Positions 1 through 9,573 of a stretch of DNA of 64,000 nucleotides are shown one piece after another. The stretch is from Isochrysis galbana (lineage: Eukaryota > Haptophyta > Isochrysidales > Isochrysidaceae): the NCBI GenBank assembly GCA_018136815.1, contig CM030939.1:372001-436000 (forward strand). Reading direction: 5' to 3'. The translations under genes were made by a program, and so were the position numbers. The notes beneath the pieces were generated by a model. That model saw only the letters and a program-made list of their open reading frames with translations, was not told where the DNA came from and did not search any database. Every line of letters starts with the position of its first letter. Positions within the stretch are counted from its first letter, which is position 1.

Positions 1-200
1 ACGGCGAGGCCCTTCGTATGGTCATCGCCAAGGACGGCATCTCCGGCCTCCTCTTCCGTGGTCTCATGACCAAGATCATCTCAAACGGCTGCCAGGGTCT
101 AATGTTCTCCGTTCTTTGGCGGCTCGGCCAAGATGCGATCGAGGCGCGCCAGAAGAAAAACGAAGCGGAGGCCAAGCTCACCGCCGAGGCTTCCAAGTGA
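1..200 (+). CDS. C-terminus of a mitochondrial carrier (SLC25/MCF) protein, partial
   Basis: The window opens inside this gene. The frame is read from base 3 and gives about 65 residues before a TGA at 198-200. The sequence GLLFRGLMTKIISNGCQG followed by MFSVLWRLGQDAIEA matches the sixth transmembrane helix and tail of mitochondrial carrier proteins, which exchange metabolites across the inner mitochondrial membrane. The tail ends in a lysine- and alanine-rich helix. The substrate cannot be told from this fragment. The ATG at position 18 is internal and should not be taken as the start. The stop and the family are clear; everything upstream lies outside the window. Confidence 0.75.
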   Translation, partial: GEALRMVIAKDGISGLLFRGLMTKIISNGCQGLMFSVLWRLGQDAIEARQKKNEAEAKLTAEASK

Positions 201-857
201 GAGAGCTGCGCGTGATCATGCCAGCGCTGGTACAAAGGCGCAAGCCGGGGGCGCAGCGGAGCAGGCAGGCGGCATGCGTATTGCGTCTCCTCGCCACAAG
301 AGGTGAGGAGACGGGACTAGTCCTTGCCCATTGTGCGGGGATTCTAGCGGGTGGGGGGGGAGGGGGAAGGCCAGGCGGGCGCCTTGTATAAGGGACCTTC
401 CTCGGTGTGCACCCCCTCACGCGATCAGAGGTGGCAGCGAGGATTGATCATTCCGAACTCGGCGTGTGGAGCCGTCGGGCCACACGGCTGGCGTCGCACT
501 GCAACGGTGCTCCTTTGACGTTCACATTCCACCTTGACCTCAGTGTCATGGTGCGGCTTAGCGGAAACCTCTTTGGGCTTGGGCTGTCCATGCATGGCCA
601 CGACTTGGGTGCAGCGATGCCATTGAATCGCCGAAGTCCTCGTGGGTTCAATAGGTCGCGTTGTGCTCAGGGGGAAGGGGGAGGCGACACACATGCAAGC
701 TAGCTATGCCACGCCGATGGCATCCCGCACACGTTTCAAAAGCTCAATAAATCCAATTGGCGATCAGCAAAAGCGAAAAAAAGAGAAAAAAGGCGATGAG
801 ACGCTAGAAGTTAAAAGGATTCAACTTCAAGCTTATACCTGGGCTCGCCCGGGACTT
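201..857. other. 3' flank of carrier gene, no gene seen
   Basis: No coding sequence is supported here. The stretch has a G-run near 350 and an A-rich piece at 770-800. It is probably 3' UTR and intergenic DNA of the carrier gene. Confidence 0.4.
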
Positions 858-858
858 A

Positions 859-1075
859 CAACCTACTTTTATAAGTGGTAAGTGGGGGTCAACTAAGTTT
901 ATACTTGGTTCACCCATGGGGGGGCACGAGCCCCCCCCCCCCCCCCTCCACTCCTCCCCTGCTGCGGGGGAGGAACCAACCCCAGCCCACCCTCCCGGGA
1001 TGCCTTATGGCTTGCCAGCAGCACGCACTGCTGCCCTGCTGTTGACCCACGCCTCTCCCCGCGCGGCCCAATTTC
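859..1075 (+). repeat. 5' ends of repeat families R and D, head to tail
   Basis: A fragment of the R-family 5' end (ACCTACTTTTATAAGTGG) is followed at 890 by a D-family 5' end: a hairpin with arms CAACTAAGT and ACTTGGTT and loop TTAT, then CCCATGG and a G-run/C-run inverted repeat (903-945). The similarity to the D copies at 8423 and 13184 fades after about 1065. The AT-rich stretch 1080-1160, with repeated AAATTT words, resembles 52615-52680. Confidence 0.6.
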
Positions 1076-1159
1076 TTTTTTGAGGCGAAACCACCTAAAT
1101 TTTGGTCAAAAAATTTGATTCTACTAGACTACCCAAATTTCGAGAAAAATTTGACAAAA

Positions 1160-3000
1160 CTTACGGACTTGCCGAGTCCATGGTCCATGGTCCATGGTTC
1201 GTGCAGCTGTGCAGCCGGTTCACGCTAGATAGCGATTAAACAAAGTTGGGCTCCCCCCCCCCCGGCGCGCGCTCGCCCCCTGTGAGGAGTTGTCCGAGGA
1301 CGAGACGGAGCTGGCTGCGATGTCGTACGTCGTACAGCAAGTTAGTTGGGGGCGCTGTGGCGCTGTACGCTGTGCGCTGTGCGAGAAGCGGCGTCCGCTC
1401 TGCGAATCGCAAGCTTCTAAAATTAGAGAAATCTAGAAGTAGAGTTCTCTCCTTCCTGTTCATCGAACCGGTCGACGAGATGGCTGCGGCGGCCGCTGCA
1501 GCGAGCTCGCCGCCATCCGCCCTACCGACCCTTCGGAGAAGAGAGAGCTTGGGTGCGGAGCCGCGGTTTGTATCGCATGACACGGGGCCGGCCCAACCGC
1601 CTCGGAATGTGCGCGTAGAGGGCCACGCCACGCTTGAGCAGACGGAGAGAGATTGGCAGCAGAGACTCGAGAAGCCGCTCCACACCCTTGCTGAGTGTGA
1701 GGCAGCTATACTTGGCGCGATTGATGCGATGGAGTGGAGCTTCGTGACGGTCGGAGGCGGGCGTGAACAGTAGATTGGCACCCTGATCATGCAGGGTGCT
1801 TTCCTCGGCAAACAGGAGCTGAAGATGTTCCGTTTATCTCTCAAGTCCAGCATCACCCGCAATGTACTTTAGCGGAGTGTGGTCAACGCCATACAGTAAC
1901 ACGTAGTCTCCATCCACCAAGGTTTCTTCGTTTTCAGGGCCATGGTTCTCCCCAATACTTGGATGGATTTTTAAATCCACCTTTGCATATCGGCAGAGGA
2001 GACAGTGGGCGCTCGCATGCGATCCATTATGAGTGGCTCGCATGATGTTATCTGCGTTCATCTAGACTAGCTGTACCAGCCTTTTCTTCCGCCTCTCGTC
2101 TTTTCTCTATTCTGTGATCCCCCATCACACTTCAGCGCTCCTTGCAATTTGCACTTTCTCTTCTCTCCACAGGCTGCGCAACCACACGCGTCAACGCACG
2201 ATGCGTCTCTATTCTCTTGGTTGTCTCCGTCTCCAGGAATGGTCCACAATATCAATATAGCGCTGTGCCTATGTGTTTCGCTCATCCACACTCGTCGTTG
2301 CCCCGAGTTCCATAGATGACTTGGGTAGACGGCTGGCCCGCCCACTAGCCACGCCCCTTATATTTACACTGCCTCCGTGCGCCGCCCTAAATGCCATTAC
2401 GCATTACGATTACGATCTCGTATCTCATATCCGATCACCGCATGAGCATTAATTACTCGACATTTGACATTTATTTGAGGGCACCACACAAGTAGTATTT
2501 TTGATTGCCCACTCGGAAGCAGTCAGGGCCACACGCCAACTGGCCAAAGGTAAGTCCATAGGGTATACGGTTGCGCAAACCCGTAGTCTTAAAGACTACG
2601 GAAGACAACGGAAAATGTCTGCCTCCTTTGCCGCCTTCTGAGCAACGGTCGAAGCCTCGCCGATCTTCCCCAAGGTTCGTTCCCTCCCCCCGAGGGTCTC
2701 CCCTGTCATCTCCCCGCTTGGGGTGCCCAGGTTTGCCCTGACAACCCACCAAACAGGCTGGTGACCCGTAAACGCGTCACAAAACTTGGTGTTGCTGAGG
2801 GAATGGTGCCTAGGTACACCTGGAACATTCAATGAGGACATGCATGTGGTAACTCAAAAGCCAAGGTTTGGGACAAAATAACATGGTCTGCTCATGCTCT
2901 CACCTAGCCAAGTCCGTCCTAGTTTCTAGGACTGGTCCTAGAAAGCTGGGTACCTTTATCCGGTAAGATTGCTATACACGGCGCCCCGGGAGGATGCAAA
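1160..3000. other. Intergenic stretch, no supported gene
   Basis: There are several medium ORFs on both strands, among them 1480-1773 plus (97 aa, alanine-rich start) and 1834-2061 minus. None shows a recognisable domain and they overlap in antisense. I see no element ends. The stretch could hold exons of a gene I do not recognise. Confidence 0.3.
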
Positions 3001-3045
3001 GGCTACGACAAACCATGGGCCATATCTTTTCTGCGTAAGAACCAA

Positions 3046-3396
3046 GTGAGCTTCCGCCAATGTACTTGCGAGCAAGACAAGGCGAAAGCGGAGCAACGCA
3101 AGAAGCAACGTGCAGCAAGCAACGCCATGGATTATCGAGCCATGATGGGGCTCGGGGCAGCGGCACCATGCCGTCGTTTCATGGCCGGCGAATGCAAGAA
3201 CAACCGCCTGAATGAAAGGGCGGCAAATCGTTCAATGCTCATCTAGCCACGACATCCCAGGATGTTGGGCGACAGATCCCAAGACGGGCAAGCAAATTTG
3301 TATGGTAAAATGCAATCTCAAACCTAGCAAAGCGTATCCAGGGTACTGTGTAAACGGTGTCAGCTGCTTATACCGCCATGGTGAGTAGTAACGAAG
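3046..3396 (+). pseudogene. End of LINE ORF1 with CCCH-like zinc-finger motifs, frameshifted
   Basis: Two frames together look like the end of an ORF1 nucleic-acid-binding protein. The first (3046-3246) ends with CRRFMAGECKNN. The second, in another frame, contains KQICMVKC and YCVNGVSCLYRHGE, a C-x5-C-x3-H spacing typical of the second half of CCCH zinc fingers, and stops at about 3396. A frameshift near 3200 separates them. ORF1 proteins of non-LTR elements bind the element RNA. The overlap of this stop with the start of the endonuclease frame at 3378 fits an ORF1/ORF2 overlap. The family assignment is from motifs only. Confidence 0.5.
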
Positions 3397-4664
3397 TAAA
3401 GATTGCAACATACAATTTGAATGGAGCTAAGCACAAGTTAGCATCTACTCTAGCGCAAGCGAGATTAGGAGGAATCCACATTCTTTACGCGCAAGAACTC
3501 CATCACTACAACGATGGTTGGCACCTAAGGGTGCGCGACTTGGCCCGGTCCCTAGGTTGGGACTGGTTCCAATCTCCCGCGCCCGGGGGCGACCCTGGAA
3601 GCGGAGTGGCGGTAGCCATTAGAAAGGACAGAAGCGACGTGGTAGTAGAATCTTGGTCGGTAGTTATCCCGGGGAGGCTGATAGTGGTTAAAGCTAAAAT
3701 CGGACATGAAACAATATCCTTATCTTCTATAGGACCGATCGCAATCGCGACATACAACCTGAATGGCTCCAAAGGCGGCAGACTGGCCGCGGTGCTCTCG
3801 CAAGCACGGAAAGCAAAGGTAGACATACTGATGCTCCGGGAACTGCATGCGTACGAAGATGGATCACACCTCCGGGCGCAAAGGACGGCCACCCTACTAG
3901 GATGGTCGTGGTTTGCCGCCCCAGGAGAGACGGGAGATCCTGCTAGCGGCGTCGCTGTGGCGATCAGAGACGGAGCGGGCAGAGTAACCGTTAGTCCGGA
4001 CACGTTGGAAATCATACTTGGTGGTAGATGCGTATCAATAGAAGCTAACATTGATGAAACAAAGTATCGCATAATATCTGTATACCTTAGCGCGACCCCC
4101 GGCCCCCGAGAGAGACAAATCGCGAGAATAAAGAGAGCACTAGTCGCACTAGACACGCCCCCGACCTTGATCGGAGGTGACTTTAACTGCGTAGAGGATA
4201 ACCAAAAAGACACTAAACGAACGGGGGAAGCACCGTACCATAACACACACGGGGAAAAATGGAAGGCGACTGTTAAGAGCTGCCGGCTCCGAGACGTACA
4301 TCATACGATGGGCTTAGGCCCAAACGTGGGATACACAAGGATGGCAGCAACGGCCCATACGAGAATTGACCGGATATACCATAGCAAAGACACGGATGCC
4401 TTCCAATGGCAGAAACACGGGCCATGCCCGGACCTCTTCTCGGGGAAGGCAGCGTCAGATCACCTCCCGGTCCTCGCAACATTCGAGACCCCAAACTATA
4501 GGCGTGGGCGCCGCTTCGATTCACCGATAGACCTAGAGATCATCCACGAAAATGGGGCAATGCACACGGTGAGGCTACTTCTAGAAGGCGCTGCCAGAAA
4601 GATGGACGAAGGGGGAAACCCGGAAACCGTATGGGAAGAAACGAAAAACCACATAGCCCGATAG
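3378..4664 (+). pseudogene. Chimeric APE-type endonuclease ORF made by nested LINE insertion
   Basis: One open frame of about 428 residues contains endonuclease/exonuclease/phosphatase (EEP) signatures twice: IATYNLNGAKHK near the start and IATYNLNGSKGG about 120 residues later. The second unit is nearly complete: LIGGDFNCVEDN (metal-binding Asp and Asn), RIDRIYHS, and SDHLPVLATF with the catalytic histidine. EEP domains nick target DNA for LINE integration. The doubling is not a true tandem domain. The first unit stops at SLSSI at 3731, where an independent element begins between 17-bp duplications, and the frame stays open by chance. The frame ends at 4664 and leads into the family A C-terminus in other frames. 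Confidence 0.8.
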
Positions 4665-5300
4665 CCTGAAAACCCTCTACGTAATAGCATGGAGATACAT
4701 AATAAGAGACTTCTACAGAATAGAGTTCGAATCACACACATACCACTACATACCGGTCTTAGAATCCACGCTAATAAGGTTCACTACCCTGGTGAGGAGC
4801 ATTGCCCCGCCAAACGGCCACCACCGAATGCGCACACGCACGGCGGCCCAGGGCAGAAAACAACCGCTAGCTAGAGCTTAGCGCCCCCATCTTTATAGAA
4901 AACGCCAAAGGAAACTTAACACTGAATGACAACTTCGGCCTCGTGGCAGAGGCCATCGGCATAGCCGGAAAGCTCGCCTGAAGGAGAGGCGCGTCTCCCC
5001 TAACGAAGACATCCCGGAAGTGACGGGCGCCGCGAGCAAAGAAGACACAGCAATAACAAACCGCATACACCAGCACAGCGAGAAACGGGCCACCTAAAGG
5101 CACAGGAGGAAGGCGTGAAAAGACCATTAGGGGCCGGTGCACCCCCGCCCTACCCGACCCCCCCACAACCTGGGCCCCTAAGTAGAGCACGAGGGGAGAT
5201 GCCGCAAGGCGGGAAGCGAGGGAGAGGAAGGGAAATGGGCGTGGCTACGATAGACAGCTGCATAGCCGCGCGCGAGGTGAGAACTTTAAAAGGTTTTTTT
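3732..5300 (+). mobile_element. Family A non-LTR element, 5'-truncated, inserted in family B
   Basis: The element is flanked by a perfect 17-bp target-site duplication TATCCTTATCTTCTATA (3715-3731 and 5301-5317). It starts inside its own endonuclease domain, runs through a C-terminal region (WRYIIRDFYRIEFESH, near 4690) and a 3' UTR, and ends with GAGGTGAGAACTTTAAAAGG plus seven T. The reverse transcriptase is deleted: the endonuclease is followed directly by the C-terminal region. Frame disruptions in the tail show that the copy is dead. Other family A tails lie at 10356-10980 and 43556-44609. Confidence 0.85.
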
Positions 5301-5317
5301 TATCCTTATCTTCTATA

Positions 5318-5600
5318 TACCTAAACGCGCAGCCTAGTAAACGCAAAGACGAAATCAAAATGTTACACTCGGCGCCGGAAATACTTCCCCACACCATACT
5401 AGCGGGCGACTTTAACTGCGTAGAAAACGTAAATAGAGACACCCGTTCCAGCGCGGGATCGGCCCCTTACGCCAACACGGGAGGTAAAGCCCTAGCGAGG
5501 GCGCTCGCCACGCACGGACTCACCGATGTACACGTGCTAGTCAATCCCGGCACCCAGAGTAGCAACATAGCAACAGCCACAGAGCAACTCGCGTGCAGGC
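5318..5600 (+). pseudogene. Remainder of family B endonuclease domain after the insertion
   Basis: The frame reads YLNAQPSKRKDEIK then TILAGDFNCVENVNRDTRSS, the central part of an EEP endonuclease. It continues exactly where the first unit at 3731 stops, so the two pieces are one domain split by the family A insertion. Similarity fades after about 5600 and the final SDH motif is absent. Confidence 0.7.
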
Positions 5601-5766
5601 CGTACCAACACCAAAGTCGGCCAGGAAACACAACCAATACAGGCCTGCCTGGACCCCACCCATCTAGCCGGGCCCAACGTAGCGCACCTAGACCGTACCC
5701 CGGAAACCAAGGAACAAGGAATGAAGGCTTCATTCAATGAATGAAGGGGGGAAGGCGAGCAAGGAG

Positions 5767-6675
5767 TAGGGCTGTGAACCAGTTAAAGTGTTAACCAGTT
5801 AACACCCAAACACCCAAGCATTTAACACTACCACCCTGATAGTGTTAGTGCCTCGGGCACTAACACTAACCATCTATGTAGCAATTTTGCCGCAAGGTGT
5901 TAACATGGTGGTAATGACCCCTTTTGCCGCTGTGTTAAACAGTGTTGTATTCAGGCCTCAGGCCTTTTGGCATGAATATTTCGGCATGATCACGAGCCTT
6001 GTTCGTTATATTCCGTCTTCTATGCTCGTCGTGGTCGCGTAAGGCTTGCAGATTCGGATTCTCCCTGGACTCAAGTCCTGGTTCGCCGATTTTCGTCTCG
6101 AAATTCGAAGATTTGAGTTTTATTTTTACTGTTGCTTGTTACTTGTTATGGTAATTGTCCACGCGTTTAAGTAAGTAATGGAGGTGGCAGAACTGGGCCC
6201 CTCGCATTCAGAACCCCCCCCCCGCAGATTTCCTTCCCCCCCCCCTCCGCAGATTCTCCCCCCCCCCCCCCCTCCGCAGATTTCCTTCCCCCTCTCCCCC
6301 TCCCCTTCCCCTTCTGCCTTCTGCGCCCACCTCGCATATGTCTCTGTCTGACTTCTATCTCTGTCTCATCCGGTGCCGTCGCCGCTTTCCCTTTGCTTGC
6401 GCTTGCGCTTGCCCGACTGTCCCCTTCCGCGCCCCGCCCCCCCCCTGCCCCTGCGCTTGCGTACTCCTACCCCACCATTTTTTATCCATGTTCGGCCCGC
6501 TCTAGAAATAAGGTGTTAACGTGTTAACAGTGTTAACATGTTAACACCCACCACTTTCGCCACTAACACTACCAATCTATGTAGCTATAGTCCACTAACA
6601 CTACCAGCCTATGTAGCCGTGGGCCACTACCAGGTTGAAACACGTTTGGTATGGCCGGTGGGTGTTCACAGCCTT
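5767..6675. mobile_element. hAT-like non-autonomous element (MITE), about 0.9 kb
   Basis: The insertion interrupts the family B 3' UTR. It is flanked by AGCAAGGAG (5758-5766 and 6676-6684), which contains the 8-bp duplication usual for hAT elements. The left end reads TAGGGCTGTGAACC and the right end, reverse-complemented, reads AAGGCTGTGAACACC, giving a short terminal inverted repeat GGCTGTGAAC. GTTAAC words are clustered just inside both ends (5780-5805 and 6514-6560). The middle is a long pyrimidine tract (6215-6480) with C-runs. There is no transposase ORF, so mobility would need a hAT transposase in trans; a BED-finger remnant lies at 58.65 kb. Confidence 0.75.
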
Positions 6676-6790
6676 AGCAAGGAGAAGGAGGAGGCGAGGG
6701 GGATAAGGGCGATGTCGTTAGGTGGGTAGAGGTATCCAGGCGATAGCAATAGTAGGATTTAGCCCTGAATCTTCAGATTTTTTTCATTAT

Positions 6791-7301
6791 TGTCGCAGGC
6801 GCATTTCGTGTCGATGCTGGACTAAAAGTAAGCGCTATCGCCGGATTTGCCGCCGTGTGTATGTGGGGGGGGGGGGATGACACGCTCCGCCGGCCGTTGC
6901 GCCGAAAGCGAAAGGCCCCTAATTCTTTCTCGCTCTCTCGCGCTCTCGCTCTCTCTTCTCGCACGGCAATTCGGCCGTCGCGGTCGCAAGTCGCGGGTGT
7001 CATTATTTTGGTTAATGCTGGGTACGGATCCGCCCTCCGGCATCTACAAACCAACATGCAACCCACCAATGATCATTTTGTTCACTTCAAAGTAGTAGCG
7101 CGTTCGCGCACGCCCTTATAGCCAATCAAAAGTAGCGCACTACCTACAGCATTCTGTAGCAATTAGCGGGGCACACCGAAGCATTCTAGACTAATCGCAA
7201 GCGACCGCGCATGACAGACGGACAAACAGTACTGAAGGACTTTCGTGCGAGGAGACAGATGCGTCCATACGCTGCCAATACGTGCTTACGTGCTTACGTG
7301 C
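6791..7301. other. Intergenic stretch, no gene seen
   Basis: The stretch holds a G-run at 6865, a CT-rich tract (6925-6960) and a repeated GTGCTTACGTGCTTACGTGC at 7281-7301. Nothing else is recognisable. Confidence 0.35.
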
Positions 7302-7922
7302 TCAGGCTGAGCTAGAATGATCATTCAAGCTAAGTTGAGAAGAAGACGGGAACTCAGCTAGTGTGCATACATGATCCCTGTGGTGCAAACCGCAAATGAG
7401 AACGCAGCAAGCATTTAGCGCAGCCTCGCTCATCATGTGGGCTTCACTTCCAATGCACATGCTCGCAACCTCATCGGGGCTCAACTCAGCATTTTCCATG
7501 AGGGCTGCCAACATCTCCACGCATAAGTCTGCATCGCTCTCAGCTTGCAGATTCTCCACAGCTTGCAAAAAGTTCAGAATTGCTGAGGGGGTGCTCATCT
7601 GGGTGGTGGCAAGGGAAGCCAGTGCCCCGGTGGCGTCGAAGCTGGATAGCTGCAGAGGTTCGGGAGAGACGTCATCAAGCGGGTTGTTGGAGTTGAATGC
7701 TTCCTCCCAGGGATCGGCGATGAGACTTTCGTGGCAGTACCTTAAGAAACGCTTCTCTTGCTTCTCGGCGAGGCTGGTTGAAGCACGGCAGACATGCGGA
7801 AGGCAGGCATGCGGCACAGAAAGCAGCTCGCCGTCGAGGTCACGAAGCCGGCTCATACCATCAGCATCGAGCATCCGCCTGTTCCTCGGGTTGTGGGCCA
7901 GCTTTCGCCCTCTGAATGGCAT
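7302..7922 (-). CDS. Hypothetical protein, 206 aa
   Basis: An open frame runs from an ATG at 7922 to a stop at 7302. I do not recognise the protein. It starts with a short basic stretch (MPFRGRKLAHNPRNRR), has a helical central part with KQEKRFLRYCHESLI and DPWEEAFNSNNPLDD, and a C-terminal half rich in Leu, Ala, Glu and Asp (ENLQAESDADLCVEMLAAL). There are no transmembrane segments. The frame is not low-complexity, unlike most ORFs nearby, so it is plausibly a real gene or a large exon; upstream exons cannot be excluded. No neighbour suggests a function. Confidence 0.4.
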   Translation of the reverse strand: MPFRGRKLAHNPRNRRMLDADGMSRLRDLDGELLSVPHACLPHVCRASTSLAEKQEKRFLRYCHESLIADPWEEAFNSNNPLDDVSPEPLQLSSFDATGALASLATTQMSTPSAILNFLQAVENLQAESDADLCVEMLAALMENAELSPDEVASMCIGSEAHMMSEAALNACCVLICGLHHRDHVCTLAEFPSSSQLSLNDHSSSA

Positions 7923-8340
7923 ACTGTCGGCGGCGCTGGGCTGTCGGTCGAGACGCACGTCGGCTGCGTCCCAGCCCCGGCTCGGACGCTGAGAACAGAC
8001 AATGGGTGATGAACAGAAAGAGAGTCTTCTCGATTAGATATTAGTTGACGGGAGTGATGAGATCATTTGAGAGCTTCGTGGTCCGTCCGTCCTCAAAAGA
8101 TGGCATCGACTCGAGCGATCAGGGAAAGTACCCTAGGGAGTACTCCGTATAGCCAACTCCTAACAACCTTGTCCTAGCTTCCCCACGGTATTTTCCCACC
8201 CTGGATGCATGGACCCACACCCAAGGCACCCCATCATTGGTATGGAAGGTGTTGAGGCTGCCAACACACCAAAAGCTCCAGTGGCCAGGGGCGCACCTAC
8301 ATAGCCGGCTAGCCGGCACCGGCACGGCGTGCGGCCCTCG
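7923..8340. other. Flank between hypothetical gene and D element
   Basis: No gene is seen. This is the likely 5' region of the minus-strand hypothetical gene. Confidence 0.3.
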
Positions 8341-8402
8341 AACGGTTTCGGCCTGTTATTATAACGGTTTCGGCCTGATATTATAACGGTTTCAGCCTGT
8401 GA
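8341..8402 (+). repeat. Three tandem copies of a 22-bp unit
   Basis: The unit ACGGTTTCGGCCTGTTATTATA is repeated about three times with small changes (ACGGTTTCGGCCTG, ACGGTTTCGGCCTG, ACGGTTTCAGCCTG). It lies immediately before the target-site duplication of the D element. Confidence 0.8.
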
Positions 8403-8422
8403 TCATCATCATATGTTCTTTG

Positions 8423-9209
8423 GAACTAAGTTTACACTTAGTTCGCTCATGGGGGGCACGAGCCCCCCCCTCTCTCCACTCCTCCCCTGCCATGGGGGAG
8501 GAACCAACCATCCTCATGGCATGCCTGATGGCTTGCCAGGAGGAGACTGCCCTACTGACCCACTCCCTTCCCCACAGGCTCGTCCCATTCGCCCATCCTG
8601 GCCAGTCGTGGCCAGCCCATTGCTCCAACCCCAACCCCCCCTCCCCCCCTGGTCGATAGGCAGACAGGTGCGGCGTGGGGGCCCCAGAGGCTCAGGAGCG
8701 CCAGCGAGGGAGAGGCAGGGGAGGCCAGGGCCCAATCCCAGCCTCCTCTGCCCCCTGAACTGGCCTCCAGGAGCCTCCAGGGGCCAGGGGCCGCCAGAGG
8801 GCAGCTGGAGGCCTGCCGCAGGCGCGCCATCGCGCGTGCCGCAAGAGAGGGGAGAGAGAGCGCGGAGAAGGGGGTGGGCGGAGCGAGAGCTCCGCCCACC
8901 GACAAATCGGTAAGTCCCGCTCCTGTTTACAAACAAAATAAGTCGGGACAGAGGACAAAGTCGGCCGCCCACTCGGAGACACAAGAGGAAGGGGGGGAAA
9001 GATCACCGGGGGGAGGCGCGGGCCACCGGACCATATCTAAGCCCTTCACCCCTATCCCCCTAGTAGTGTACGAGGGGAGCCGCCTGATTGATGGCGGGGG
9101 GAGAAGGGCCGAGGGAGTGGGGGTGTAGAAAGTATGCTACGTACTACATGTAGTAGGTAGTGGTTCCATTCGCCGCGAGTGCGGTAAGAATATTAGAAGG
9201 TTTTTTCCC
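8423..9209 (+). mobile_element. Family D short retroelement, full length with 16-bp duplication
   Basis: CATCATATGTTCTTTG is present at 8407-8422 and 9210-9225, bounding a 787-bp element. The first bases form a perfect 9-bp hairpin: arms GAACTAAGT and ACTTAGTTC, loop TTAC. Then follow CTCATGG and a G-run/C-run inverted repeat (8451-8470). The 3' end has CCGC-GAGT-GCGG, TAAGAATATTAGAAGG and a T-run. No domain-bearing ORF exists. The shared 5' hairpin and the tail resembling family A suggest a non-autonomous element mobilised by LINE machinery. Confidence 0.85.
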
Positions 9210-9225
9210 CATCATATGTTCTTTG

Positions 9226-9381
9226 TTCTTTGCTGTCATCGAACACAATCCACTCTCCCTTTCCCTTTGTAATCTGGCGAAATTCATCCTCGACTGCAAC
9301 CCCACTTTTACCTTTCGTGTTAACAACGGGCGACTATTTTTCACCCATAATAAAAAATAAACTATTGTTATAGTTTGACCT
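9226..9381. other. Short flank between D element and MERA ORF
   Basis: No gene is seen. The sequence CTATTGTTATAGTTTGACC before 9382 may be a decayed form of the TTAT-loop 5' hairpin. Confidence 0.3.
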
Positions 9382-9573
9382 ATGGAGCGTGCCGCGACCG
9401 CTCCCGAGCCCCAGGCGACCCTCGCCACCGCGCCCCACCTGGGACGCCCCATGCCGCCCGAGGCGGCTCGTCAGAAAGCCCTCTCAAAGCCCATCCAGCC
9501 CATCCAAACCACACCCGCCTCGTTGATTCATCTTCGTGAGCTCAGCGCAAAGCTCATCGAAGTGCTTGGGTAG
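9382..9573 (+). CDS. Short MERA-type ORF of a retroelement, fragment
   Basis: The 63-aa frame begins MERAATAPEPQATL, resembling the starts at 42457 plus (MERAGATPLSFG), 45680 minus (MERAARRAPPTS) and 63847 minus (MERAAAPLPSFG). These look like the amino ends of element ORF1 proteins: Pro/Ala-rich, low complexity, with no recognised domain. The frame soon overlaps the minus-strand gag-like region, so only the start is meaningful. Confidence 0.35.
   Translation: MERAATAPEPQATLATAPHLGRPMPPEAARQKALSKPIQPIQTTPASLIHLRELSAKLIEVLG

Larger units (their letters stand above)
3046..6790 (+). mobile_element. Family B non-LTR retrotransposon, 5' part and 3' tail, twice interrupted
   Basis: This is the outer element of a nest. 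It carries the end of ORF1 (3046-3396), the first part of an APE-type endonuclease (3378-3731, continued at 5318-5600), a 3' UTR resembling other B copies (CCCCGGAAACCAAGG near 5698), and the B-family 3' terminus TAGCCCTGAATCTTCAG plus T-run at 6761-6787. A family A element is inserted at 3732-5300 and a hAT-like MITE at 5767-6675; both insertions show target-site duplications. Reverse transcriptase sequence is missing between endonuclease and 3' UTR, so the copy is defective. The exact 5' end was not found. Confidence 0.75.

Noticed and set aside
1246..1862. Overlapping 175-aa plus and 208-aa minus ORFs
   Set aside because: They begin with non-ATG codons, are antisense to each other and have no domain; only a 97-aa ATG frame (1480-1773) remains, with too little support.
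3378..4664. A genuine tandem-EEP nuclease
   Set aside because: The 17-bp duplication and continuation at 5318 show that it is a nested insertion.
8413..8984. Gly/Pro/Arg-rich ORFs inside D elements
   Set aside because: They are present on both strands and in several frames, differ among copies by frameshifts, and carry no domain.
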